Source: Bacteroidota bacterium
GTDB taxonomy: Bacteria > Bacteroidota > Bacteroidia > Chitinophagales > Saprospiraceae
Direction of reading: 5' to 3'
DNA: 38,523 nt
NCBI GenBank assembly: GCA_018222965.1
Contig: JAAEZH010000002.1
Location: forward strand, 98,636-137,158
This document shows, piece after piece, positions 1 through 8,800 of the stretch. Each line of letters starts with the position of its first letter. Positions within the stretch are counted from its first letter, which is position 1. The notes under the pieces are model-generated. The model searched no databases. It was not told where the DNA came from and worked only from the letters and a program-made list of their open reading frames with translations. The translations under genes were made by a program, and so were the position numbers.

Positions 1-625
1 GGATATCATTTCCCGTTTCGCCAAAACTGCGGCTGGAAATTTCAGCCAATCCGGCATCGAGAGCAGGCGGGACTTCCAAAATAACATTGTCGATGGCGAA
101 TCCGTATAACCAACCACCATCATCGTCGTAGCGGAAGCCGATATAGACAGTTTCTTCGCCGGCATAATCGCTAATGTCAATACTGTGCGTATCCCAGGAA
201 CCATGACCGTGCAGGTCTTCCAGTAATACCCAGTCTGTACCATTAGTAGAGATTTCGATGGTCGCGTCTTCCTGGTCTCCCTGATAGGTGTTATCCAGAA
301 AATAGGCATCAAAGCTAAGGGTGACGCTAGTCTGGTCACTTAGGTCAATTGCAGGAGTGATCAGGTATTCGTCGGACTTGTCGCAGTTACAGGCATCATC
401 ATTTGTGGCTGCAATATTGGAAGAACCGTTTGATTCAATCGTGAAAAAAGAACTGGAAAGTCCGGCTGCGGATCCCACCAGCCATCCGCCATCAGTGGAA
501 TTGGTTTCCATATTCCAGCCTGCAGGCAGGGAGCCTCCTTCAAAATCTTCTTCAAATATTGTTTGCGCAGTCATCATGCCTACGCAAAAAAAGCTTAGAA
601 ACAACAGAGTAAGAAATCTATTCAT
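1..625 (-). CDS. Secreted protein with choice-of-anchor J / cleaved-adhesin-type domain (3' end outside window)
   Basis: The frame reads from an ATG at 625 to the left edge without a stop, giving 208 codons. It starts with a signal peptide (MNRFLTLLFLSFFCVGMMTA, cleaved near AQT). The next residues, EDFEG..LPAGW and DGGW, are typical of choice-of-anchor J or cleaved-adhesin jelly-roll domains. The domain continues with a Cys-rich DDACNCDKSDEYL stretch, an LSFDAYF strand and ending strands GFRYDDDGGWLYGFAIDNV. In Bacteroidota such domains are usually in T9SS-exported surface or extracellular proteins, and the sorting tail would lie beyond the window. The function is probably binding or adhesion; the substrate cannot be told. 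Certain as a gene, fairly sure of the domain type. Confidence 0.85.
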   Translation of the reverse strand, partial: MNRFLTLLFLSFFCVGMMTAQTIFEEDFEGGSLPAGWNMETNSTDGGWLVGSAAGLSSSFFTIESNGSSNIAATNDDACNCDKSDEYLITPAIDLSDQTSVTLSFDAYFLDNTYQGDQEDATIEISTNGTDWVLLEDLHGHGSWDTHSIDISDYAGEETVYIGFRYDDDGGWLYGFAIDNVILEVPPALDAGLAEISSRSFGETGNDI

Positions 626-1056
626 TTTATGATTTTATTATGATATTGAATTCAATTAAATTATTTGTTGATACAGAATCACCGATAGCAAAGAGTTATA
701 AGATATACCCACGACGAAGTGGTTTGGGCCACTTCATGTACGGCATTCCTCCAAACCAAAGGGTACTTTGCTTTGGGTGTAAATCAGTGCTCATCATCTT
801 GTCGTCTCGTCGAATTATATGGAGATCTGGTAATATTGTCGCTGGGATAAGGCAGAAAAGCCTTTATTCAAGCAAGTACAACTTGTTGATTAATAGGCTT
901 AGAGAGGCTCGCTCAAGGCGATAATCTTAAAATTAAAAAGGGTAAGTCGGGCAAACTTATATAATAATGGAAGTGACTTATACCATATTGGTTTGCAGGC
1001 CTTAATGGCGGCCGGCCGACAAGGGAACAGAGAAGGCAGCAGTTAGAAAGCTATGG
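626..1056. other. Intergenic region with nested hairpins, no convincing gene
   Basis: This 431-base stretch separates the start of the left-edge gene from the end of the acetoacetyl-CoA synthetase gene. A 12-base palindrome, ATTGAATTCAAT (645-656), lies just upstream of the left-edge gene. Overlapping inverted repeats sit at 716-735 (GAAGTGG/CCACTTC), 721-757 (GGTTTGG/CCAAACC) and 756-776 (CCAAAG/CTTTGG). A GC-rich GGCGGCCGGCC block lies near 1007-1017. An open frame at 640-924 has no recognisable protein character. The nested hairpins look like a decayed structured repeat. Confidence 0.5.
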
Positions 1057-3024
1057 CTACATATTTTTGGCAAATTCGATAAAGAAATCCAGCGAGCCCG
1101 GGTTTTTCATACTATCCGGATTGGCAGCCTTACCAACAGGCATCCCCAACAGGATTTTTTTAACCGGCGCTTCCAGTTTCTTCCCACTGATCGTATACGG
1201 AATATCTGGTGCGAGGATCACTTCATCGGGCACGTGTCGGGGGGTGTATTCGGCTTTCAGGGTTTTCTTCAGGCGCGTTACAATCTCCTCGCTCAATTCC
1301 TGTCCTTCCTGCATTACCACAAACAAGGGCATGTAGTGCTTGCCGCCGGGCAATTCCAGGTTGACAATCAGGCTGTCCTTTATTTCAGTCACTTTATTAA
1401 CCCCGCGATAAATCTCAGCGGTGCCAATCCGTACGCCCTGACGATTTAGCGTGGCATCTGAGCGGCCGAAAATTACCAGACTGCCCCGGTCTGTAAGTCG
1501 AATCCAGTCTCCGTGTCGCCAAACACCCGGGTACATTTCAAAATAGCTGCTTTTGTAGCGCTTCATATTCTCGTCGCCCCAAAAGTATATCGGCATGGAA
1601 GGCATGGGTTGGGTAATGACCATTTCTCCCAGATCATTGACCACCGGTTTTCCGGATTCATCCCAGGCGTCAAGGGCACAACCCAGTGCCCGACATTGTA
1701 TCTCGCCTTCGTACACGCCCTCGTATGGATTTCCCCCTACAAAGGCCGTACAGACATCCGTGCCGCCCGCCATGGAGCAAAGCCACAAATCTTTTTTCAC
1801 GGAATCATAGATCCATCGGAAAGCATCGGGTGGGAGTGGAGCACCGGTAGAACCCAGGGACCGCAAGGCCTCCAGTTTGAATTTTTTCCCGGGCTCCAGT
1901 TCTTTTTTCATGCAGGCAACCAAATAGGGAGCGCTGGTGCCGAAGTGGTGCATACCAATATCATCGGCAAATTTCCAGAGTGCATTCAGGTTGGGATAAC
2001 CCGGACTGCCGTCGTAAATAACCGCAGTGGCACCCATGAGCAGAGAGGCCTGCAGGAAGTTCCACATCATCCAGCCGGTGGTTGAAAACCAAAAGAATTT
2101 TTCGCCTCTGTGCACATCGTTGTGAAAGGCCAGGTATTTCAAATGCTCCAACAATACGCCACCATGCGAATGGGTGATCGCCTTCGGAATGCCCGTGGTG
2201 CCAGAAGAATAAAGCACCCATATTGGATGATCAAAAGGGAGGGGATCAAAGGCCAACTCAGGCGCATCTCCGCGGAAAGAATCATTCCAGTAAATAGGGC
2301 TTTTGAGTCCGCCGGCATCCGCTTTCGGGTCTAAATAGGGAATCAAAACAGTGCGTTGCAAATCCGGCAGGGCATCACACAGCGAGCCGACTTCTGCGAG
2401 CCGGTCATAAGGTTTCCCGTTGTATTGATAACCATCCACCGTAAATAGAACTTTGGGCTTGATCTGACTAAAACGATCCACTACACTGTTGACCCCAAAA
2501 TCGGGCGAACAACTGGACCAGATGGCTCCAATCGAACAAGCGGCCAAAAACGCGATTGTTGCTTCCGGAATATTGGGCATATATGCAGCCACACAATCGC
2601 CCTTTTTTACGCCTTCTCCAATCAGAAAGTGGCGCATGGAAGCTACCTGAGACCGCAATTCTGCCCAGGAAATTTCCAAAGGAGCTACCGTCTCGGAATG
2701 GAAAAGTATGGCAGGGAATTCTTCATTGGCTTCCCTGAAAATATGCTCGGCATAATTGAGGGTGCTTCCCTCAAACCATTTGCAGCCCGGCATTTCCCGG
2801 CTGCTTAAGACTTGTTTGTAAGGGCTGTGCGAAATGATCTCAAAATATTCCCACAAGCTTTCCCAGAAATCTTCAATCCTGGTTACTGACCACTGGTACA
2901 GGGAATCGTAATTATCGAAGTAATGGCCTTTTTCTGCTTCCAGCCATTTCAGATACCTGGTCAGGTGTGCCTTTCGGCGAAAATCTTTATCTGGTTCCCA
3001 AAGTAATGGCGGTGTTTGAGTCAT
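1057..3024 (-). CDS. aacS: Acetoacetyl-CoA synthetase (acetoacetate--CoA ligase)
   Basis: The 655-residue protein is an ANL-superfamily adenylate-forming enzyme of the usual acetoacetyl-CoA synthetase length. It would activate acetoacetate with ATP and CoA, feeding ketone bodies or polyhydroxybutyrate breakdown products into central metabolism in the cytoplasm. The N-terminal part matches the acetyl/acetoacetyl-CoA synthetase leader (WFEGSTLNYAEH near residue 85). The ATP-binding P-loop-like motif YSSGTTGIPKA lies at about residues 271-281. The C-terminal hinge region has FGRSDATLNRQGVRIGTAEIY, and the catalytic lysine is expected in TISGKKLEAPVKK. The C-terminal block LNRQGVRIGTAEIYR favours acetoacetyl- over acetyl-CoA synthetase. 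It is monocistronic as seen. The palindromic word GCCTTTCGGCGAAA lies in codons for FRRKA near the N-terminus. Confidence 0.93.
   Translation of the reverse strand: MTQTPPLLWEPDKDFRRKAHLTRYLKWLEAEKGHYFDNYDSLYQWSVTRIEDFWESLWEYFEIISHSPYKQVLSSREMPGCKWFEGSTLNYAEHIFREANEEFPAILFHSETVAPLEISWAELRSQVASMRHFLIGEGVKKGDCVAAYMPNIPEATIAFLAACSIGAIWSSCSPDFGVNSVVDRFSQIKPKVLFTVDGYQYNGKPYDRLAEVGSLCDALPDLQRTVLIPYLDPKADAGGLKSPIYWNDSFRGDAPELAFDPLPFDHPIWVLYSSGTTGIPKAITHSHGGVLLEHLKYLAFHNDVHRGEKFFWFSTTGWMMWNFLQASLLMGATAVIYDGSPGYPNLNALWKFADDIGMHHFGTSAPYLVACMKKELEPGKKFKLEALRSLGSTGAPLPPDAFRWIYDSVKKDLWLCSMAGGTDVCTAFVGGNPYEGVYEGEIQCRALGCALDAWDESGKPVVNDLGEMVITQPMPSMPIYFWGDENMKRYKSSYFEMYPGVWRHGDWIRLTDRGSLVIFGRSDATLNRQGVRIGTAEIYRGVNKVTEIKDSLIVNLELPGGKHYMPLFVVMQEGQELSEEIVTRLKKTLKAEYTPRHVPDEVILAPDIPYTISGKKLEAPVKKILLGMPVGKAANPDSMKNPGSLDFFIEFAKNM
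2969..2982 (+). repeat. Palindromic word GCCTTTCGGCGAAA, copy 1 (inside acetoacetyl-CoA synthetase gene)
   Basis: One of five copies of this 14-mer, all in the same orientation. The core is CTTTCG-G-CGAAA. Here it is read on the minus strand as FRRKA. Confidence 0.7.
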
Positions 3025-3071
3025 TGGTTATTTTTATTCAGTGCGGGCAAAATCAAAAATTCAACTATTTT

Positions 3072-3236
3072 AGAGCGTGTTAGGGATTTAGTAATCGGCC
3101 TGCAAGCACCAATAATGTGCTTATACTTTGTTACAGAACCGGGCTTCGTAGCTTTGGCTACGATCCCGAACCTGTGCCTCGTCTAAGCAATTTATTGAAG
3201 CTTTCGCCTCAATGACCAAATTCCCTAACACGCTCT
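3072..3236. repeat. MITE-like element, 165 bp, terminal inverted repeats
   Basis: Perfect 15-base inverted repeats AGAGCGTGTTAGGGA (3072-3086) and TCCCTAACACGCTCT (3222-3236) bound the element. If the ends are taken at GAGCG and CGCTC, both sides are flanked by TTA, a possible 3-base target duplication. Inside are further hairpins, AAGCAC/GTGCTT near 3105-3122 and CGTAGC/GGCTACG near 3148-3163. There is no transposase. GAG-starting ends with a TNA duplication recall the IS1031-like group of the IS5 family, but that link is from memory and unverified. It sits 36 bases upstream of the nucleotidase start and may carry its promoter. Confidence 0.6.
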
Positions 3237-3272
3237 TAGTGCAAGGTCTAAAACTAACAAAAAATCAACTTC

Positions 3273-4805
3273 ATGAACCGATTGATCCTTCTTCTCCTTC
3301 CCGTATTGTTTTTCCTTTCCTGTGATTCCTCCCGAAAACTGGCCTCCTCCGGCGATGACGGCCAGATCAGTTTTGGGATTCTTCACATCAATGATGTCTA
3401 TGAAATCGCTCCCCTCGAAGGAGGCAAGGTTGGCGGAATGGCCCGGGTTGCCCAACTCTACAACGACCTGAAAGAAAAGGGCGAACCTTTATTGTTTGTA
3501 CATGCTGGCGACTTCTTAAATCCATCGCTTCTGGGTAATCTGAAATACGAGGGCAGCCGCATAAAAGGCGCCCAAATGATCGAGGTGATGAATGCCTGCG
3601 GTATTGATGTGGTCGCCTTCGGCAATCACGAGTTTGACCTCGACCAGGAAGAGTTGCAAGCCCGCATGAATGAATCCGATTTTGCCTGGATTGGCACGAG
3701 TGTTCGATTAATGGAAAACGGAGAGCCCGTTCCTTTCTACAAAGAACAAAACGGCTACCGCACCGAGTGTGATGATGTTTATTTCTGGAATATTCAGGAT
3801 GCAGACGGCACCAAGATAAAAGTAGGCTTGTTTTCATCAACCGTAGCTTCCAATCCGCGGGACTATGTTCATTATTTCGATCCGTTTCAGTCGGCCATCG
3901 ACGCATCGGAGAATCTGGCCAAAGATTGTGATATGGTGCTGGGGCTTACCCACCTGAATATGGTGCAGGACCTCAAACTCGCCGGCATGGTAGAAAATGT
4001 GCCGGTGTTAATGGGGGGCCATGATCACGACAACATCATAGAGCGCGTTGGAGAAACGACCGTTAGTAAAGCAGATGCCAATGCTAAAACAGCCTATTAC
4101 TACCATTTTACCTACAATACCAAAACCGAGAAATGGACATTCAAGCCGGAGCTGATCAACATCACAGACGGCATGGATGAAGATCCAAAAGTTGCTGCCC
4201 TGGTAGACAAGTGGCAAAATATCCAGGATGAAGTCATCAGCGAGGTGGTTCCCGATCCTTATCAGGTAGTATATCAAACCGACATTCCCCTCGACGGACG
4301 GGAAAAGTCCATCCGGAATATGCAGACCAATATGGGTGAAATGATCAACAATGCCATGAAAGCAGCTGCAAAAAAGGAACTGGATGCAGCATTCTTCAAC
4401 AGCGGTTCCATTCGTATCGATGATCAGATCGTCGGCGATATTGTAGCCGTAGACATTTTCCGGGTTTTGCCTTTCGGCGGATCCATGGTTGAAGTAGACA
4501 TGACCGGGGAACTCCTCATTCAAATCCTCAAAGCGGGCAAAGAAAACAAAGGCACCGGCGGTTACCTCCAAATAATGGATTTAAAGGAAATGAACGGAGT
4601 ATGGCACATTAAGGATGCTCCCATACAGCCGGATGAAGTCTACCATGTAGCTTTTACCGATTTCCTGCTCACCGGCTATGAAAACCGTCTCGACTTCATG
4701 ACTCCCGACAATCCGGGCTACAAAATGATCGACCAGCCGGAAGATGCTTCCGACCTCCGATTTGATATCCGGAAGATGTGGATTGAGTATATGCTTTCGC
4801 TGTAG
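3273..4805 (+). CDS. 5'-nucleotidase / UshA-type metallophosphatase lipoprotein
   Basis: The 510-residue lipoprotein starts with a short signal and lipobox (LFFLSC, Cys17). Its N-terminal calcineurin-like phosphoesterase domain (about 32-300) shows the family metal ligands: HIND (Asp41), HAGDF (Asp80), FGNHEFD (Asn118, His119), LTHLN (His227) and GGHDHD (His250, His252). The C-terminal 5'-nucleotidase domain (about 330-500) contains the NSGSIR nucleotide-binding motif (376-381) and LPFGG. The family removes phosphate from nucleotides or nucleotide-derived compounds outside the cytoplasm, so a role in phosphate or nucleoside salvage is likely. It stands alone, downstream of the MITE-like element. 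Substrate specificity is not readable. Confidence 0.92.
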   Translation: MNRLILLLLPVLFFLSCDSSRKLASSGDDGQISFGILHINDVYEIAPLEGGKVGGMARVAQLYNDLKEKGEPLLFVHAGDFLNPSLLGNLKYEGSRIKGAQMIEVMNACGIDVVAFGNHEFDLDQEELQARMNESDFAWIGTSVRLMENGEPVPFYKEQNGYRTECDDVYFWNIQDADGTKIKVGLFSSTVASNPRDYVHYFDPFQSAIDASENLAKDCDMVLGLTHLNMVQDLKLAGMVENVPVLMGGHDHDNIIERVGETTVSKADANAKTAYYYHFTYNTKTEKWTFKPELINITDGMDEDPKVAALVDKWQNIQDEVISEVVPDPYQVVYQTDIPLDGREKSIRNMQTNMGEMINNAMKAAAKKELDAAFFNSGSIRIDDQIVGDIVAVDIFRVLPFGGSMVEVDMTGELLIQILKAGKENKGTGGYLQIMDLKEMNGVWHIKDAPIQPDEVYHVAFTDFLLTGYENRLDFMTPDNPGYKMIDQPEDASDLRFDIRKMWIEYMLSL

Positions 4806-4985
4806 TTGAGAGAGGAAAGAGGAGTGGAGTGTTGAGCGGGTAGCGTTTAGAGAGTTTCGTTTTTGTAAGGATATTTAAGTACTTGTTAGCAGATTCATTG
4901 ACTGCTAATCTGTGCCGTCCCAAAAATCCGAAATAATCTGTGATCCAGACCCTCTCTCAACCCTCCTCTGTCAACTCTAAACTAT

Positions 4986-5432
4986 CTATTCAAAATCCTC
5001 CAACTCAATATCAAAGATCAGAATGGACTTGCCGGGAATCGGACCATAATCGTTTGGGCCATACCCCAGATCAGAAGGAATGAAAAGCTTGCCTTTTCCT
5101 CCTTTTTTAAAGAGGGGAATGCCTTCACGCCATCCCTGGATAACATTTTGGAGGTTAAAGGTCACAGGTGTTCCATTGGATGCGTCAAAGTAGGAGCCGT
5201 CGAGAAAGGAACCTGTGTAATAAACGGTCACATCTGAGCTGGCAGTAGGATGCTCGGTTCCGGTACCCTCGTCTTCAATGATGTAGTGCAATCCGGAATC
5301 GGTAGATTGGGCGTTCAGCCCTTTATCATCCAGGTATTTCTGGATTTTGGTTACGTCTTTTTCAAGTTGTTCTTTCCCGCAGGATGCAAATACAAAGCTA
5401 CAGGCGAAGAGTAAAATAAGCAGTCTGTTCAT
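4986..5432 (-). CDS. FKBP-type peptidyl-prolyl cis-trans isomerase lipoprotein
   Basis: The 148-residue protein has a lipobox at Cys18 (FASC), followed by a short charged linker and one FKBP domain. FKBP landmarks are visible: VTVYYTGSFLDGSYFDAS, VIQGWREGIPLFKKGGKGKLFIP, LGYGPNDYG and a final FDIELEDF strand. It should catalyse proline isomerisation in periplasmic or outer-membrane protein folding. The start at 5432 gives a proper signal peptide. Upstream on the minus strand, TATCTTTC resembles the Bacteroidota -7 box without a clear -33 TTG. It converges with the nucleotidase gene across a 180-base spacer that holds only GTTGAG-rich low-complexity sequence. Confidence 0.93.
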   Translation of the reverse strand: MNRLLILLFACSFVFASCGKEQLEKDVTKIQKYLDDKGLNAQSTDSGLHYIIEDEGTGTEHPTASSDVTVYYTGSFLDGSYFDASNGTPVTFNLQNVIQGWREGIPLFKKGGKGKLFIPSDLGYGPNDYGPIPGKSILIFDIELEDFE

Positions 5433-5544
5433 CTCTATTCAAATTTGCGCGAAAGATACGAATAGTAGGAAATAGTAAAACGTAATTGTAATGACACTTC
5501 AAGGATAGGTGTTTCATTTTTGAAGGTGGCTTTTGTCAAAGAAG

Positions 5545-5829
5545 GGGGAGTTCTCCTCGTACCTCCTTCGTCGGTCCTTGTCGGGGGAGCCCTCCGCCCC
5601 AGGCGGAGGTGGCGGGGAGATGATTCTCGATACGGATTTAAAGCTACGTTTACTTTACTCGCCCAAGGGCGAGTAAGAATAAAAATAACTTTTTATTGGA
5701 GCAAAAAACCTCTCCCCACGATATCCGCCGGAGCCTGGGGCGTAGGCGTATGAGAGACTCCCCAGGCTCACCAAAGGGGAGCCACTCCCCCGACAAGAGC
5801 CGACGAAGGAGGCTCGAGGAGTACTCCCC
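5545..5829. repeat. Fold-back repeat family 1, copy A (285 bp)
   Basis: The 45-base terminal arms at 5545-5589 and 5785-5829 are inverted copies matching at 40 of 45 positions. Internal hairpins are present: CCTCCGCC/GGCGGAGG near 5592-5610, TTACTCGCCC/GGGCGAGTAA at 5655-5676, and CCTGGGG/CCCCAGG near 5730-5766. Open frames across it are artefacts of the repeat. A diverged copy at 13366-13595 shares the interior and right arm in the same orientation. It occupies most of the 425-base gap between the FKBP gene and the large T9SS gene. No transposase is present. Confidence 0.75.
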
Positions 5830-5857
5830 ATATACCTCTTACCGAAATATTTTTCCC

Positions 5858-8800
5858 TTACCTTCTGATCACTCGTTGATGATAAACCGGCCACCCTGGC
5901 ACCTCCAAACTGATGAAATAAACTCCCGAAGGAACATCCATCATTTCCAGACTCAGAGAAATCTCCCCGGACTCAAGGGTACGCATTTGTAGGACGCGGC
6001 CATTGACATCCGAAAGCTTGATCAATCCCGGATTATCGAGGATTTGTTCTAGTCGAATATGGACTACCTCATCAAACGGATTGGGATAAACCAACATCTT
6101 ATGCTCCTTGAATACTCCCTCACCATTTATTCCCTCCGTAGAGGGCGATTGAATACCCGGATCGCAATTTACCGGACTGTTGCTCACATAAACCTGCATG
6201 AAATTGCTGGCTGTACAGCCTGGCGTACTTACCGTCAGGGTGATGGTTTGGATCCCGGTACTGGAAAAGCTGACGTTGGCCCAATAGTTATTGGATGAAG
6301 CAGGTGTTGCATTTGGTCCGAAATCCCATTCATAAGTTGCTCCGGGAGTAGGAAGAACCATGTAAAAACCTTCCTCGTCCAGACAAATAGATGCCGGACC
6401 AATTGGATTTGCATCCACTTCATTTCCTACCGCTTTAATAACGGTGTTTGATTCCAGAGCAACCAGACATCCATCCATAACAACACAGCGTGCAAATTCA
6501 GTGGTGATGTAGATTGGTCCCGGATCATAGGTGAGTCCGGTGGCACCGGGGATGACTTCCCACTGGCCGTCGCCTTCCTTTTTCATCCAGAAATACGTGA
6601 CCGGTCCAATGGCTCCCATTACAGGGGAAATTTCATAGATTGGGGCCGGATCATATCCGGGGCCGCAGAAGTATTCATCTGCTGCAATGACACCCGGAGA
6701 TGTCAAATTGGAAGTGATCACCACTTCTGTAGAAGATTCGGCGCCACAGCCGTTGGCATCGGTGATTTCCAATTCATAAGTGCCTGCATCTAACTGGCTG
6801 GTTCCCTGGATATAGACTGTCTCATTGTCGGAGTTAAATCCGTTTACATGAGACCAGTTATAATTGTAGGGTTCTGTTCCGCCAGCTACCTCAGCCTCCA
6901 GAATCAAAATATCTCCTTCACAGATAGGGCCATTATTAATAGCGTCCAGATCAGGTTGGTCGAATATTTCCGCGGTAGTGGAGCAACTGCTTATACAGCC
7001 ATTTTCATCCGTTACTTCTACCGTGAAGATTTCACCCTGAGAAACATTTTCGGCCATTGGGTTCTGTGCAGTGGCATCATCCAGAACGGCATCGCCATCT
7101 GATGTCCACAACCAGGAAACGGCATCGCCTCCTGATTCAAACAAGGGGAGGGGTTGACCATCACAAACCGGACCATCATTGCCGGCCTCGCAATTAGGGA
7201 GTGGGAAAACAACCGCAGTCACTTCGCAGCTGCTTACACAGCCGTTGGCATCAGTTACCTCTACCGTAAAAGTTTCGCCGTCTGAAACCTCTGTCGCTGT
7301 CGGATTTTGAGCATTTACATCATCAATTACTGCTCCGCCATCGGAAGACCATTGCCAGGAAACGGCATCTCCGCCATTTTCCGTCAATGACAACGGACTT
7401 CCCGCACAGATAGGTCCGTCGGTTTCCGCATTGCAATCGGGGAGGTCGTTTACAACGGCAGTAAGCTCACAGCTGCTTGTACAGCCATTTTCATCGGTGA
7501 TTTCCACCGTGAAGGTCTCTCCATCGCTTACGTTGGAAGCGGTTGGGTTTTGAGCTCCCGTGTCATCGATGCTGGCACCGCCGTCTGTAGACCATGTCCA
7601 GCTCACCGCATCACCTCCCGTTTCAAAGAGCAGGAGATCTTCCCCAATGCAGATGGGGCCGTCGGTTTCCGCATTACAGGCCGGGATATCAAAGACCGTT
7701 ATAGTGAAAGTGCAAATACTGGTACAACCATTGGCATCAGTAATCTCCACACTAATGGTTTCCCCATCCGTCAGGCTGGTGGCTGTCGGAGATTGAATGT
7801 TTGTATCATCAAAAGATGCGCCGCCGTCTGAAGACCAGATCCAGCTTACTGCATCGCCGCCATTTTCGGTCAGTGGCAGAGGTTCTCCCTGACAAATGGC
7901 CGTTGCTGCTTCTATAGAACAGACCGGAGCCTGGAAAACGCTGGCGACAGTCATACAGGTATCGCTCAAACCACTGGCCGATGTAACAACTACAGAGAAT
8001 ACTTCTCCATCGGAAACATTGGTGGCAGTCGGGTTTTGCAAAGAGGCGTCATCAAAAACCGCACTGCCGTCAGAAAACCATTCCCAGCTCACGGCATCAC
8101 CGCCGGCTTCAAACAACTCCAGGGTATCGCCTTCACAAACAGGAGAGTTGGTGCTGGCATCACAGGCAACGACGCATTCTACGGGTTCAAATTCGAGGGT
8201 GGAAATGCAATCGGGCAACTGGGTATCCATGACTTCCAGGCTGTATAGGAGCGACGGGTCTCCCAAAAACGGACCCACTTCCACCGGCAGATCGGTATAG
8301 TCGAAAATGCCTAAATCGTTTCCATCCTGATCGAGTACCTGGAATTGTCCGGTAGTATTTTCAAACTCAAAATCGAGCGTAACCATAAAGAAGCCATCCA
8401 TACACTCTCCGGTTTCGATGATGAGGTCACCAATGGAGCAGGCACAATTGAAATCCAGGGTAACTTCTTCACTGGTACAGGTCATTTTGGTGGTTTGCAA
8501 AACTTCCACTGTCACAGAACCCGAATCTCCCGGATTGATGACCGGTATATCTCCGAGCACCTGTATATATTCGGCGCAAGCCGAATCAAGCACCACATCC
8601 ACCAGACAAGGCTCTTCAATTACATCGAAAAATGGGGTTATATCATCTGTTATGACGGTGATATAAGCCGTATCAGTAAGCAGGGTTGTACTATCATCGG
8701 GACAAATTCCGGAGACTATGTATTCGTAAACGCCTGGCTCGCAATCATCGTGTTGAATGCTGATTCCCATTGGATTGATCACATCTCCATCTGAATTGGT

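Noticed and set aside
640-924. 94-codon open frame on the plus strand
   Set aside because: No domain or signal; it runs through nested hairpins and lies directly ahead of the divergent left-edge gene. More likely chance.
5520-5992. Several open frames across the fold-back repeat
   Set aside because: They consist of the repeat arms read as Arg/Pro/Ser-rich peptides and overlap the end of the T9SS gene.
6953-8167. CRISPR-like regular repeats
   Set aside because: The 243-base units are coding, in frame and have no spacer/repeat alternation.
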